This document shows positions 35,741 to 44,500 of a stretch of 64,000 nucleotides of DNA, in pieces. Origin of the DNA: Stieleria magnilauensis (GTDB lineage: Bacteria; Planctomycetota; Planctomycetia; Pirellulales; Pirellulaceae); assembly GCA_007753675.1 (NCBI GenBank), contig CP036432.1:10449381-10513380 (forward strand). The letters are read 5' to 3'. A model generated the notes under the pieces. It saw only the letters and a list, made by a program, of their open reading frames with translations. It did not search any database and was not told where the DNA came from. Each line of letters opens with the position of its first letter. Position 1 is the stretch's first letter. The position numbers and the translations under genes are program-made.

Positions 35741-36313
35741 ATGAATCAGCCCCCCAACGACGTCTCGATGATGCTGCGTGAACTCGGACGCGGCAACGAT
35801 TCCGTCAAAGAACAACTGTTCGAACAACTCCAAAGCGAACTTCGACAGATGGCGTCGGCGCTGATGCGTCGCGAGCGCAGCGACCACACGCTGCAGGCCA
35901 CCGCGCTGGTCAACGAAGCCTGCATTCGGTTGCTCGATTCCGATGCGATCGGCAACGCGACCGACCGGCGCTATTTCTTCGCCGCCGCCAACCGCGCGAT
36001 GCGTCAGATCTTGATCGACCACGCGCGACGACGGAACACGACCAAACGTGGCGGCGAGTACCAACGAGGTTCGCTGGACGTCGTGCTGGAGAATTTCGAA
36101 ACCAGCAACGGTTGCCGATTCGAAGACCTGGAAGCGTCTCTGGAAGTGCTCGAAAAGGACTCGCCACGGCAGCGCGAAGTCGTCGAGTTGCGGTTCTTCT
36201 CAGGATTGTCGATTCCCGAAACCGCCGAAGTCTTAGGCGTCAGCGAGGGGACCGTCGAACGCGACTGGAGACTGGCTCGCGCGAAGCTGTATCAGCAGTT
36301 GCGAGAGGAGTAG
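35741..36313 (+). CDS. ECF-type RNA polymerase sigma factor
   Basis: A 190-residue extracytoplasmic-function sigma factor of the planctomycete/acidobacterial SIG70_X6 kind. It contains ELRQMASALMRRERSDHTLQ and ATALVNEACIRLL (region 2), and RQREVVELRFFSGLSIPETAEVLGVS with EGTVERDWRLARAKL (region 4 helix-turn-helix). There is no anti-sigma gene beside it; such sigma factors often work with Ser/Thr kinases. It starts 50 bases after the ATP-grasp stop without a visible terminator between, so it may be the third gene of the graspetide operon. Confidence 0.88.
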   Translation: MNQPPNDVSMMLRELGRGNDSVKEQLFEQLQSELRQMASALMRRERSDHTLQATALVNEACIRLLDSDAIGNATDRRYFFAAANRAMRQILIDHARRRNTTKRGGEYQRGSLDVVLENFETSNGCRFEDLEASLEVLEKDSPRQREVVELRFFSGLSIPETAEVLGVSEGTVERDWRLARAKLYQQLREE

Positions 36314-36368
36314 AGAGCGACTGGCGTTCGCTTTTTTACTGGGCTAACCATCGAAAATAATACCCACT

Positions 36369-36429
36369 GATGGCAGCGCGAACCCACGGATGACAGGGTG
36401 CCGAAAATCCGTGGGTTCGCGCTGCCATC
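36369..36429. repeat. Perfect 23-bp inverted repeat between convergent genes
   Basis: The arms 36369-36391 and 36407-36429 are exact inverted copies around a 15-base loop. Outer CACTGA/TCAGTG segments nearby extend it. It lies between the sigma factor stop and the SRAP stop, so it may act as a bidirectional terminator. It lacks clear T runs. Confidence 0.75.
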
Positions 36430-36480
36430 CGTGGGCTCAGTGGTAATTGCGGCACTCCAAATCTAAAAGTAGACGCAGCA

Positions 36481-37224
36481 TTAAAACAAATCCTGCTGCT
36501 GCGATGACCCTTCCGACAATTCGATGCGCTGGACGCACTCCGGCACGTCGTTGCGCGGACTGTTGACGATTTTGGATACCGGAAAGGCGGTCAGCAGATC
36601 CACAGGCGCCGGCCGCAGCAATTCGCGCAGGGAACTCGGATCGTCGCGATCCTGTTCCAGCCATGCCGCTTGCCCGTCGGGATCCAGGATCACGGGCATC
36701 CGATCGTGAATCGACCGTGTCGTCTCGTTGGCGGCCGTGGTCAAAATCGTAAACGTTTCGATCGGCCGGTCGTCGCCCTCGATCTTGCGGTTGCGTTCCC
36801 AAAGACCCGCCAGCGCCAGCACGCCGCCATCGACGGGCTCGATCAGGTAAGGCTGCTTTCCATCGGCCGTCTTCATCCACTCGTAATAACCGTCGGCGGG
36901 GATCAGACAACGTCGACTGGCAAACGCTTTCTTGAACGACGGCTTTTCGTGCACCGTCTCGCTGCGGGCGTTGATCATCCGATTGCCGATCGCCAAATCG
37001 TCGGCCCATGACGGGACCAGTCCCCAACGCAGCATCACCCACTCGCGTCGAGGGCCGTCGGCGGCGGCCCGCACGCAAGACACCTGTTGGGTCGGCGCGA
37101 TGTTGTACCGCGCGGTGCTTTCATACTCGGCCGCCTTCGCGGCAATCTCCTCTTGCGACCACAGCGGCAAAAACTCTTGCGTCCACGCGGCCGCGGGAGT
37201 GCGAAGATTGATGCGACCACACAC
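36481..37224 (-). CDS. SOS response-associated peptidase (SRAP/YedK family)
   Basis: A 247-residue SRAP protein, which forms a covalent thiazolidine link with abasic sites in single-stranded DNA. The GTG start at 37224 puts the catalytic Cys at position 2 (M-C-G-R-I-N-L-R-T), as the family requires. This is decisive for the start, because the frame stays open upstream through repeat DNA. Other motifs: YNIAPTQ, MLRWGLVPSWA, INARSET, RRCLIPADGYYEW and the active-site His in SIHDRMPVIL. It is convergent with the sigma factor and preceded by a palindromic repeat array. Confidence 0.9.
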   Translation of the reverse strand: MCGRINLRTPAAAWTQEFLPLWSQEEIAAKAAEYESTARYNIAPTQQVSCVRAAADGPRREWVMLRWGLVPSWADDLAIGNRMINARSETVHEKPSFKKAFASRRCLIPADGYYEWMKTADGKQPYLIEPVDGGVLALAGLWERNRKIEGDDRPIETFTILTTAANETTRSIHDRMPVILDPDGQAAWLEQDRDDPSSLRELLRPAPVDLLTAFPVSKIVNSPRNDVPECVQRIELSEGSSQQQDLF

Positions 37225-37250
37225 GATAAAGAGTCCCCAATTTGCGGTTA

Positions 37251-37454
37251 GCGGTAGGGCGCGAGCCCTCCGGTCCGTCAACGCGGTTGCAACGCCACCA
37301 CCGGACGGCTCGCGCCGTTCCGCTATCTCCTGCTGTTGCGGTTAGCGGTAGGGCGCGAGCCCTCCGGTCCGTCAACGCGTATTCAACGCCACCACCGCAC
37401 GGCTCACGCCGTTCCGCTATCTCCTGCTGTTGCTGTTAGCGGTAGGGCGCAAGC
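37251..37454. repeat. Tandem palindrome array, left part (94-bp units)
   Basis: The units start at 37251, 37345 and 37439, exactly 94 bases apart. Each has the core GGGCGCGAGCCCTCCGGT as the left arm, a loop with GTCAACGCG, and a right arm ending GCCGTTCCGC. The third unit is broken after GCAAGC (37449-37454) by the IS1182-like element. The rest of the 352-base gap 37225-37576 is the element's left end. Confidence 0.88.
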
Positions 37455-39445
37455 GGCCTGTCGGTTTAGTGTATCCACAAAACGAGGGGAGGTGGCTTAG
37501 TAGGCATCGTCACGATGTTTGCTATTCTTGGCGGATCGTCGTCGCGATTCACTTCTCACGCAGGGAGGCTTGCCCAGTGAGCCAGAGACAACCCAAGACC
37601 AGCTATTGGCAGGAAGCTCCTACACCACGCGGGCAACTGGTCCTCATTCCCACCGCCCTGGAGGAACTCATCCCTCAGGATCATCCCGTTCGCTTGGTCG
37701 ACGAGATTCTCGATCAGATGGACTGGACTGATTGGGAGGCGGCCTACAACGGCGGATTCGGTCAGCCGCCGATCCATCCCAGCGTAATGGCAAAGATCCT
37801 GCTGTTTGCCATGATTCGGCGAATCCGATCCAGCCGGAACATTGAATACGAACTCAAGCATTCGATCGATTTTATCTGGCTTAGCAGCGGTCGCCGCATC
37901 GATCACAGCACGATCAGCGACTTCCGCCGAAACAATAGTGATGCAGTCAAAGGCATCTTCAAACAAATGGTCAAGCTGGCGATCAACCTGGGGATCGCCA
38001 ATCTCTCGGAACTGTGCATCGACGGCACACGCATCCTGGCTGACGCCAACAAATACAAGACTTGGACGGCCAAACGATTAGCCAAAGCACTCGAAGAACT
38101 TGACGCGCAAATTGATGAGGCCCTGGAAACCTTCGAAGTCAACGACGCATGCGACGAAGATCTCATCGGACAGGACGTTTCGGCGGACCGCCTACCCGCC
38201 GCCGTCGCCAACTTGAAGTCACGACGCTCACAACTGGCCGCTCATCTGGAGACGGTCAATGCGATGGACGAAGTCCGCAGGAAAAATGGGACGAAGGGCC
38301 CCGCCCAGTTACCCAAGACTGACACGGACAGTCGCATTCTTCCCAATAAGGAGGGTGGTTACGCAGCCAACTTTACTCCGATGGCGACGACCGAAACGCA
38401 GAGCGGCCTGATCGTTGCGGCGGACGTCTTGATCGGCAACGTCGAACACCACGAATTTGCCACCATCGTCGACTGTGTGGCCAACGACTTTGGAATTGAC
38501 ATTAAGCGAGTCATGGCTGACTCGGCTTACACGACGGGCAAAAACCTCACTGCGGCTGAGGAAAAACAGATCGAACTGATTGGCCCGCTTGCCGAAACCA
38601 ATCGCGAGAACAACCCTGCCGAGCGTTCGGATTTGACTGAGCCCGTTGCCGCCGATCAGATTGATCAGTTGCCGGTTAATCCACAAACCAAACGATTTGA
38701 CAAAGCAGCGTTTGTGTACGACGAAGCGAACGACTGCTATTACTGCCCGGCAGGCAAAGTGCTTTCACATCGGACGACCGAGAACACGACGCATGGCGAC
38801 GGCTCTCCGGTGCAGCGAAAGGTTTACACCTGTTTTGAATGCGAGGGCTGCACGCTGGCTGGGCGTTGTCGCAAGAACGTGAAGCCAAAAGACGAGGCAA
38901 GCAGCAGCGAGGCATCGTCCCAGGAGTCCAGCGAAGCGACCTCGTCGGACAAGCGAGCGGGCAAGCGACGTGGTCGCAAGCCTGGCCCGCCACGTGGTCG
39001 CGAGACGATGCATGATGAGCATGAAGGAGCGCGACGTCGGCAGCGTGCGCGAATGGAAACGCCTGCAGCCAAAGAGGCTTACTCTCGTCGTCAGCATTTC
39101 GGTGAAACGCCTTTCGCCGTGATCAAGAGCACGCTTGATATGCGGCGATTCCTGCTTCGAGGTATCGCAGGTGTGAATCAAGAATGGCGCTGGGCGGCGA
39201 CCGGATTCAATCTGAAGAAAATCATGAGTTACTTGGCGAAGCTGCGCGCCGCCGCGGCGACACAATCGCTCGGAACAGCAAACTAGGGGAGATAGGGGGC
39301 ATTTCGAACGAAATCCGCCACAAGCGAACGCCACGATCCCGTCAACACGCTTACCAACGACTCTGGATGCCCCGCATAGCACCATAAAAGCCTCGTCCGG
39401 AACCAAAATCGAATCAACCGTCCCCAGGAACTAAATCGACAGGCC
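37455..39445 (+). mobile_element. IS1182-like insertion sequence, complete
   Basis: A 1991-bp element. The left end begins GGCCTGTCGGTTTAGT and the right end, read inward, begins GGCCTGTCGATTTAGT, which match at 15 of 16 positions. A 6-base direct repeat GCAAGC flanks it (37449-37454 and 39446-39451). One transposase gene fills most of it. Removing the element and one GCAAGC restores the 94-bp palindrome spacing exactly, so the boundaries are well supported. Confidence 0.9.
37577..39286 (+). CDS. IS1182-family transposase
   Basis: A 569-residue DDE transposase, apparently intact. The N-terminal part LIPTALEELIPQDHPVRLVD and PSVMAKILLFAMIRRIRSSR is typical of IS1182. Candidate catalytic residues are Asp in LCIDGTRILAD, Asp in VMADSAYTTGKN and Glu in FGETPFAVIKSTLDMRRF. 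A Cys cluster (CYYCPAGK; CFECEGC, then CR) lies before a Ser/Glu-rich acidic stretch and a basic KRAGKRRGRKPG segment. It has a GTG start with GGAGG 9 bases upstream. It may still be active. Confidence 0.88.
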   Translation: MSQRQPKTSYWQEAPTPRGQLVLIPTALEELIPQDHPVRLVDEILDQMDWTDWEAAYNGGFGQPPIHPSVMAKILLFAMIRRIRSSRNIEYELKHSIDFIWLSSGRRIDHSTISDFRRNNSDAVKGIFKQMVKLAINLGIANLSELCIDGTRILADANKYKTWTAKRLAKALEELDAQIDEALETFEVNDACDEDLIGQDVSADRLPAAVANLKSRRSQLAAHLETVNAMDEVRRKNGTKGPAQLPKTDTDSRILPNKEGGYAANFTPMATTETQSGLIVAADVLIGNVEHHEFATIVDCVANDFGIDIKRVMADSAYTTGKNLTAAEEKQIELIGPLAETNRENNPAERSDLTEPVAADQIDQLPVNPQTKRFDKAAFVYDEANDCYYCPAGKVLSHRTTENTTHGDGSPVQRKVYTCFECEGCTLAGRCRKNVKPKDEASSSEASSQESSEATSSDKRAGKRRGRKPGPPRGRETMHDEHEGARRRQRARMETPAAKEAYSRRQHFGETPFAVIKSTLDMRRFLLRGIAGVNQEWRWAATGFNLKKIMSYLAKLRAAAATQSLGTAN

Positions 39446-39602
39446 GCAAGCCCTCCGGTCCGTCAACGCGGTTGCAACGCCTCCACCGCACGGCTCACGC
39501 CGTTCCGTTATCTCCTGCTGTTGCGGTTAGCGGTAGGGCGCGAGCCCTCCGGTCCGTCAACGCGTATTCAACGCCTCCACCGGACGGCTCGCGCCGTTCC
39601 GC
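39446..39602. repeat. Tandem palindrome array, right part
   Basis: The rest of the broken third unit (39446 to about 39506) and a complete fourth unit (left arm 39530-39553, right arm 39579-39602). After removing the insertion, the fourth unit starts exactly 94 bases after the third. The stretch 39603-39912 that follows holds no recognisable gene or signal. Confidence 0.85.
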
Positions 39603-39912
39603 TATCTCTTTCGATGCCACAACCAGTGTATCAATTTGCGTGTTGCAAAATGCACCGGTTGCCGCATGGTCTCGGCACCGCCTCCGGCCCGAATCAGCCC
39701 GATCAAGACGCGGGAAAACACCGTAAAAGTGGCGATCGACGCCGCCTCCAGCGCCGACCGCCTAGCCGTCGTTCATCCCCTGGGGAAGGGTTTTTCGAGG
39801 CCGGGAGTTTTGAAAAGCAAACCGGATGCCAATCGCCACCCGCGACATTCTGCACAAACGCACTACAATCCTGGCGGAAAACAGCTGATTCCCCCGATAG
39901 GACCCGCAAGCC

Positions 39913-41502
39913 TTGAATTTTCGACTTCTCAGCCGTGTGCTTGGCATCGTCTGTCTGCTGATCGGCGGATCGATGAGTTTCAGCCTGCCGTTTGCGTTTC
40001 CGTTGCTGGCCAACCGCACCCATCTGCCTGCGGCCGAGGCGTTGGAACGCGAGGGGATTCGCGGCCTGGTCTTGAGCATGGCGATCAGCTTGTTGGTCGG
40101 GACGCTGTTGCTGGTCAGCGGACGCGGCAATCGCGGTAAACCGCTGTTTCGTAAGGAAGCGATGGCCGTCGTCGGACTCAGTTGGGTGCTGGCGACCGTG
40201 TTGGGCGCGTTGCCGTATTACTTGGCCGGAACCGAAATTGCTGCCGATCAACCGATCACGTTCATCGAAGCGATGTTCGAATCGCAGTCCGGCTTCAGCA
40301 CGACCGGCGCGACCATCCTGACGGACTTGGAGAACCCGAGTTCCGTGCCACACTGCATCCTCTTCTGGCGGAGCTGGACGCACTTTCTGGGCGGACTGGG
40401 GATCGTCGTGTTGTTCGTCGCCATCCTCGGTCAAGGATCTGCGGGCAAGGCGATGGTCCGCGCCGAAATGCCGGGGCCGAGCAAAGAAGGCAGCATGCCC
40501 CGGATGCAACACACCGCGCTCGTCTTCGCCGGTATCTACTGTGGCCTCAACGCGATCCTGACGGCGATCTACATGCTCGAAGGCATGACGCTCTTTGACG
40601 GACTCTGTCACGCCTTCGGAACCATGGCCACCGGTGGGTTCAGTACCTACAACCGATCGCTGGGCGGATTCGACAGCCCACTGATCGAATACACCACCAT
40701 CCTCTTCATGATCCTGGCCGGCACCAATTTCACCTTGCTGTATTTAACCCTGATGGGCGGGCCGCGGCAGCTGTTTCAGGATGTGGAGTTTCAAACCTTT
40801 ATCGGAATCATCGCCGGACTGAGCGGGTGTATCTTGCTGTTCGGGATGCGTGCCGGTGACGTCGGCTTTGAATCCCTCGGGCAAGGCTTTCGCAACGGGC
40901 TGTTTCAAGTCGTCTCGGTGATGACCACCACCGGCTACGGGACGGCCGACTTCGATCGCTGGAATAACTTTGCCCGCGGCAGCCTGCTCGTGTTGATGTT
41001 CATCGGCGGATGCGCCGGCAGCACCGGCGGTGGAATGAAAGTCATTCGGCACGTGCTGTTCTACAAAATCCTGCTCCGCGAGATCGAACTTTCGTATCGC
41101 CCACGCGTCGTCCGGCTGATTCGGATCGGCGGCACCACCGCCGACGATCCGGCGATGCTCCGCGGCATCATGGTCTACTTCTGTTTGATCCTGGGAATTT
41201 TCATCGCCTCCTGGATGCTGTTGGTCACCTTCGAACCGAGCTCGACGTGGGGCTATTCCGAAACATCAACGGAGAGGGTCGAAGACAACACGCTGGACGA
41301 AAAACTGCTCGATTGTGCCAGCGCCGTGGCCGCCACGCTCAACAACATCGGCCCCGGACTGGGTGTCGTCGGCGCGACGCAGAACTACGCCGGATTCAGC
41401 CAAGGCGCCAAGTTCCTGTTCGTCTGGTTGATGCTGCTCGGTCGCGTCGAAGTCTTCAGCGTGCTGGTGTTGGTCTTCCCGACCTTCTGGCGAAGGACAT
41501 AA
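39913..41502 (+). CDS. trkH: Trk-type potassium uptake protein TrkH
   Basis: Membrane subunit of a TrkH/KtrB potassium (or sodium) transporter, 529 residues with four pore repeats. The selectivity-filter regions are QSGFSTTGATI, FGTMATGGFSTYN, VVSVMTTTGYGTADF and ATLNNIGPGLG, each with the filter glycine. SCIGGCAGSTGGGMKVIR-type sequence is present as IGGCAGSTGGGMKVIRHVLF. The gating subunit TrkA is not encoded nearby. The start is TTG at 39913; no better start was seen. Its 3' end overlaps the convergent giant TPR gene by 47 bases. Confidence 0.9.
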   Translation: MNFRLLSRVLGIVCLLIGGSMSFSLPFAFPLLANRTHLPAAEALEREGIRGLVLSMAISLLVGTLLLVSGRGNRGKPLFRKEAMAVVGLSWVLATVLGALPYYLAGTEIAADQPITFIEAMFESQSGFSTTGATILTDLENPSSVPHCILFWRSWTHFLGGLGIVVLFVAILGQGSAGKAMVRAEMPGPSKEGSMPRMQHTALVFAGIYCGLNAILTAIYMLEGMTLFDGLCHAFGTMATGGFSTYNRSLGGFDSPLIEYTTILFMILAGTNFTLLYLTLMGGPRQLFQDVEFQTFIGIIAGLSGCILLFGMRAGDVGFESLGQGFRNGLFQVVSVMTTTGYGTADFDRWNNFARGSLLVLMFIGGCAGSTGGGMKVIRHVLFYKILLREIELSYRPRVVRLIRIGGTTADDPAMLRGIMVYFCLILGIFIASWMLLVTFEPSSTWGYSETSTERVEDNTLDEKLLDCASAVAATLNNIGPGLGVVGATQNYAGFSQGAKFLFVWLMLLGRVEVFSVLVLVFPTFWRRT

Positions 41503-44500
41503 TCAATTCCGCCGGAACCTCGTCGGGCCAATCGCCCGTCAATCGAATCTTGCGGACGGTCACGTCACACTTCTCGTGACGGTAAATACCCGGTCGTTCA
41601 TGGCCGCGGACCGGGATCGCTGTGAGCGGTTGATCGTTCAGCGTCAGTGACAACTGATCGCCGTCGCGTGACATGACCAACGTATTCCAAGCGTCATCCT
41701 TCGGCACGTTGTCCGCCGCGATGGCCGAATAGGGCGGGTCGACGTTTGCCACGTTGATGAACCCGACCGATGCCAAGTCACCGTTGGCGATGATCCAATC
41801 CGGTGTCGTTCCCTCCGGCCCCAATCGCATCACCGTTCGTCCGATCGTCGGCGAGAACTCCGTTTCTCCGGTCTTCCAATAAAATTCGATCTCGATCGAT
41901 TCCCCATTCTGAATCGGTCGCAGGTATTCGATGTGACTGGCCGACTCGCTCGCCCGGCCACCGGAACTGGCGCGCTTGCCGTTGTAGTGCAATTGTCCCT
42001 CGCGAACACTCCACCCATCCGCCAAAGGCCCCTTCGCCAAGTCCGCTTCCATCTTTTCGCGGAACTTGAGGATCGATTGCTCATTTTGCTTCGGCCCGAT
42101 CGGGAGCAACATCTTTGGAATCGACTTTCCACGCGTCAGCACGCCCCAGCCACGCATCGTCGGATCGATCAAATTGACTTCGTCGGGAATCGTGGGTGAT
42201 CCCGAAAATCGCACGTCACGAAACTTCGTCGTGCGATACTTGTGGTGATGGACCGAGACGAAGGGATACGACCCTGTCACTGTGTCAGTGACATAGGGCT
42301 CGCCGTTGCACAACGCTTCAACACGGTCGGCCGAAACCGAAACCGCTTCGACGTTGGGTTTGCCTTGGCGGATCGCCCCGACCTTGAACTCGACCTGTCC
42401 ACGATTGCCCATCCCCAAAATCTTGGCCGTTTGTTGCCATCCGTTGCCTTGGTAGATCACACCCCCATAGGCGACGTCGGCTTCGCCCCAGCCCCCGTCT
42501 TCAATCTCCGCCGAGAACGTGAACGAACCGCTGAGCGGATACTTGAACATCAAGTGCGACTGTTCATACCCGCTGGTCCCGCTGATCCAGCCTTCGGGAC
42601 TGACGGCATAGAGCGGCGGTAATCGCACGTTATCACCGCGATAGCGCGCGGAGATTGGGACGACATCAAAATGTTCCAACGGGGAATCGGTCGTCGCGCC
42701 GGCCGCGCGACCGACGCCCATCTTTGCCGTCGCGCGGGCCACCGCAGAAACCATAAAGTTTCGTTGTCCGCGAATCGCGTAGGTTTTCACGTTGCGGATC
42801 ATCGGTTCCGCAATCGCGACCGGAAGCCCCGCTTCAACCGCACGAACGATCAAATGCGTCTCCAATGCCGGGAACCGAAGACTCTTGTCGTTTTGTTTGG
42901 GAAGGTTTTGGGCCATCCGATCACCAACCGCGCGCAACATCGGTGCGATTTCATTGAGCACCGCAGCGGTTTCGTCGTCGTTCGATTTGGCCGCTGCCAA
43001 TCTTAATAATGCCGCGGCCATGTCAGCTTCATCACCGACGGCTTGTCGATTTCGCTGAAGATGCTCCATGACCGACTCGGCTTGCCCGGCCGTGACTGCG
43101 GCATCGATCAACATCACCAACGAATTGACGACCGGATAGTCCTCGGTGCTGGTCGGAAGATTGATGACTGCATCGAGCTTCGGGTGCTGTCGTCGCACCA
43201 GCGGCGGCGGAATCTCGTAGCTGACCAGCGCGTCGAAGTACGCGATCGGATGGTCACCGTCGCGGCCGAACGTCAACTTCTGCAATAACTCGATCTGCTT
43301 GTCAGCGGCCAACTGTGAAATCGCCAGACAAACATGGGATTCAAACCGATTGGAATAGTTGCGTTGGGTGTTGAGATGCTTGGTGATGGCTTGGCGGAAA
43401 ACGGGATCCATCTGATCGGTCAAGGAGTCATCGATCATGCTGACCGTCAACCGCTCCAGGGCGCGCCGCTTGTAATCTTGCAGGTCGACTCCACTGGGGT
43501 AGGGCTGCGTCTCGATCGTGTCCAACTCGGATTGGATGTAGTCGTCGATGACTTGGATATCGCCGCTGGCCTTGGCGATCGCCACGTACCGCAGCGCGAG
43601 CCGCCGGCGGATTTCGCGGTGCCGGTTGGCGGTATAGCTGTCTGAACCGATCAACGATTCGGTGCGCCGGAGCAATTCAGCCACATGCTTCGTGACCGCC
43701 GCCAAACTTGCATCACCTTTGTTTTTCGCATCGCTGATCAAATCCGACGCAACGATCGGCCAGACGGCATGCATCACCCGATCGACCACTTCCGACTTCT
43801 TTTGCGACTCACTGGCCATCTGGCTGGTGATCGTCGTCACCGGCCCGCTGCCGGCGGGTCTTTGCCCCAGCGGAGGAAGTTCTTTGCCGATGGATTCAAT
43901 CATGCGTTCCAGCGACGTGGCCAGACGCTCCATCTGACCGGCGGCAAAGGAGAGTTGAACCAACGCGATCGACAACTCCACGTTCTGGTCGGCCGATGCC
44001 AAACGTTTCTGCAGCGTCACCGCAACCTCGTCGGCTCGACCGCTGGCCGCCGCCGCAGTGGCCAGCACCATCGATGCCGAAGAGACGACGATGTCGTCAT
44101 CGGATCGGATCCGGTCGTAGGAAGACGTCGCAATCTTTTGGGAATAGTCGAATACCGTGCCGGGCCGATTGGCCGGGGCGAAGATCTCCAAGTAGGCATC
44201 GGTCACACGGCTCATCGCCTGGCGATCGACTTGCCGTTCACGATCGCTCTGGTAAGAACTGAGCTTGAATTCAAATGGAACGCCCATCGCTTGGGACAAC
44301 GCATCGGTCACGGCGTCAACCTTGTCGGCCAACAGATCCATTTCCGTCTGCTGTTCACGAGAGCTGAACACCGGCTGATTGCGTGACGAAGTGATCGCAA
44401 ACGCATCGCCTCCGGTCGACAGTTTGCGCAGCGGCGGACCGTTTTGTAACGCCAATTGCAAGGCCCGCATCGAGGTGTCGATCTCACCGGCCTTGGCGGC

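Noticed and set aside
37225..37281. N-terminal extension of the SRAP frame
   Set aside because: It translates the palindromic repeat; the catalytic Cys must be residue 2, which fixes the GTG at 37224.
37251..39602. CRISPR-like array, because of regular 94-base spacing
   Set aside because: The repeats are long inverted palindromes with near-identical sequence between them; there are no variable spacers and no cas genes.
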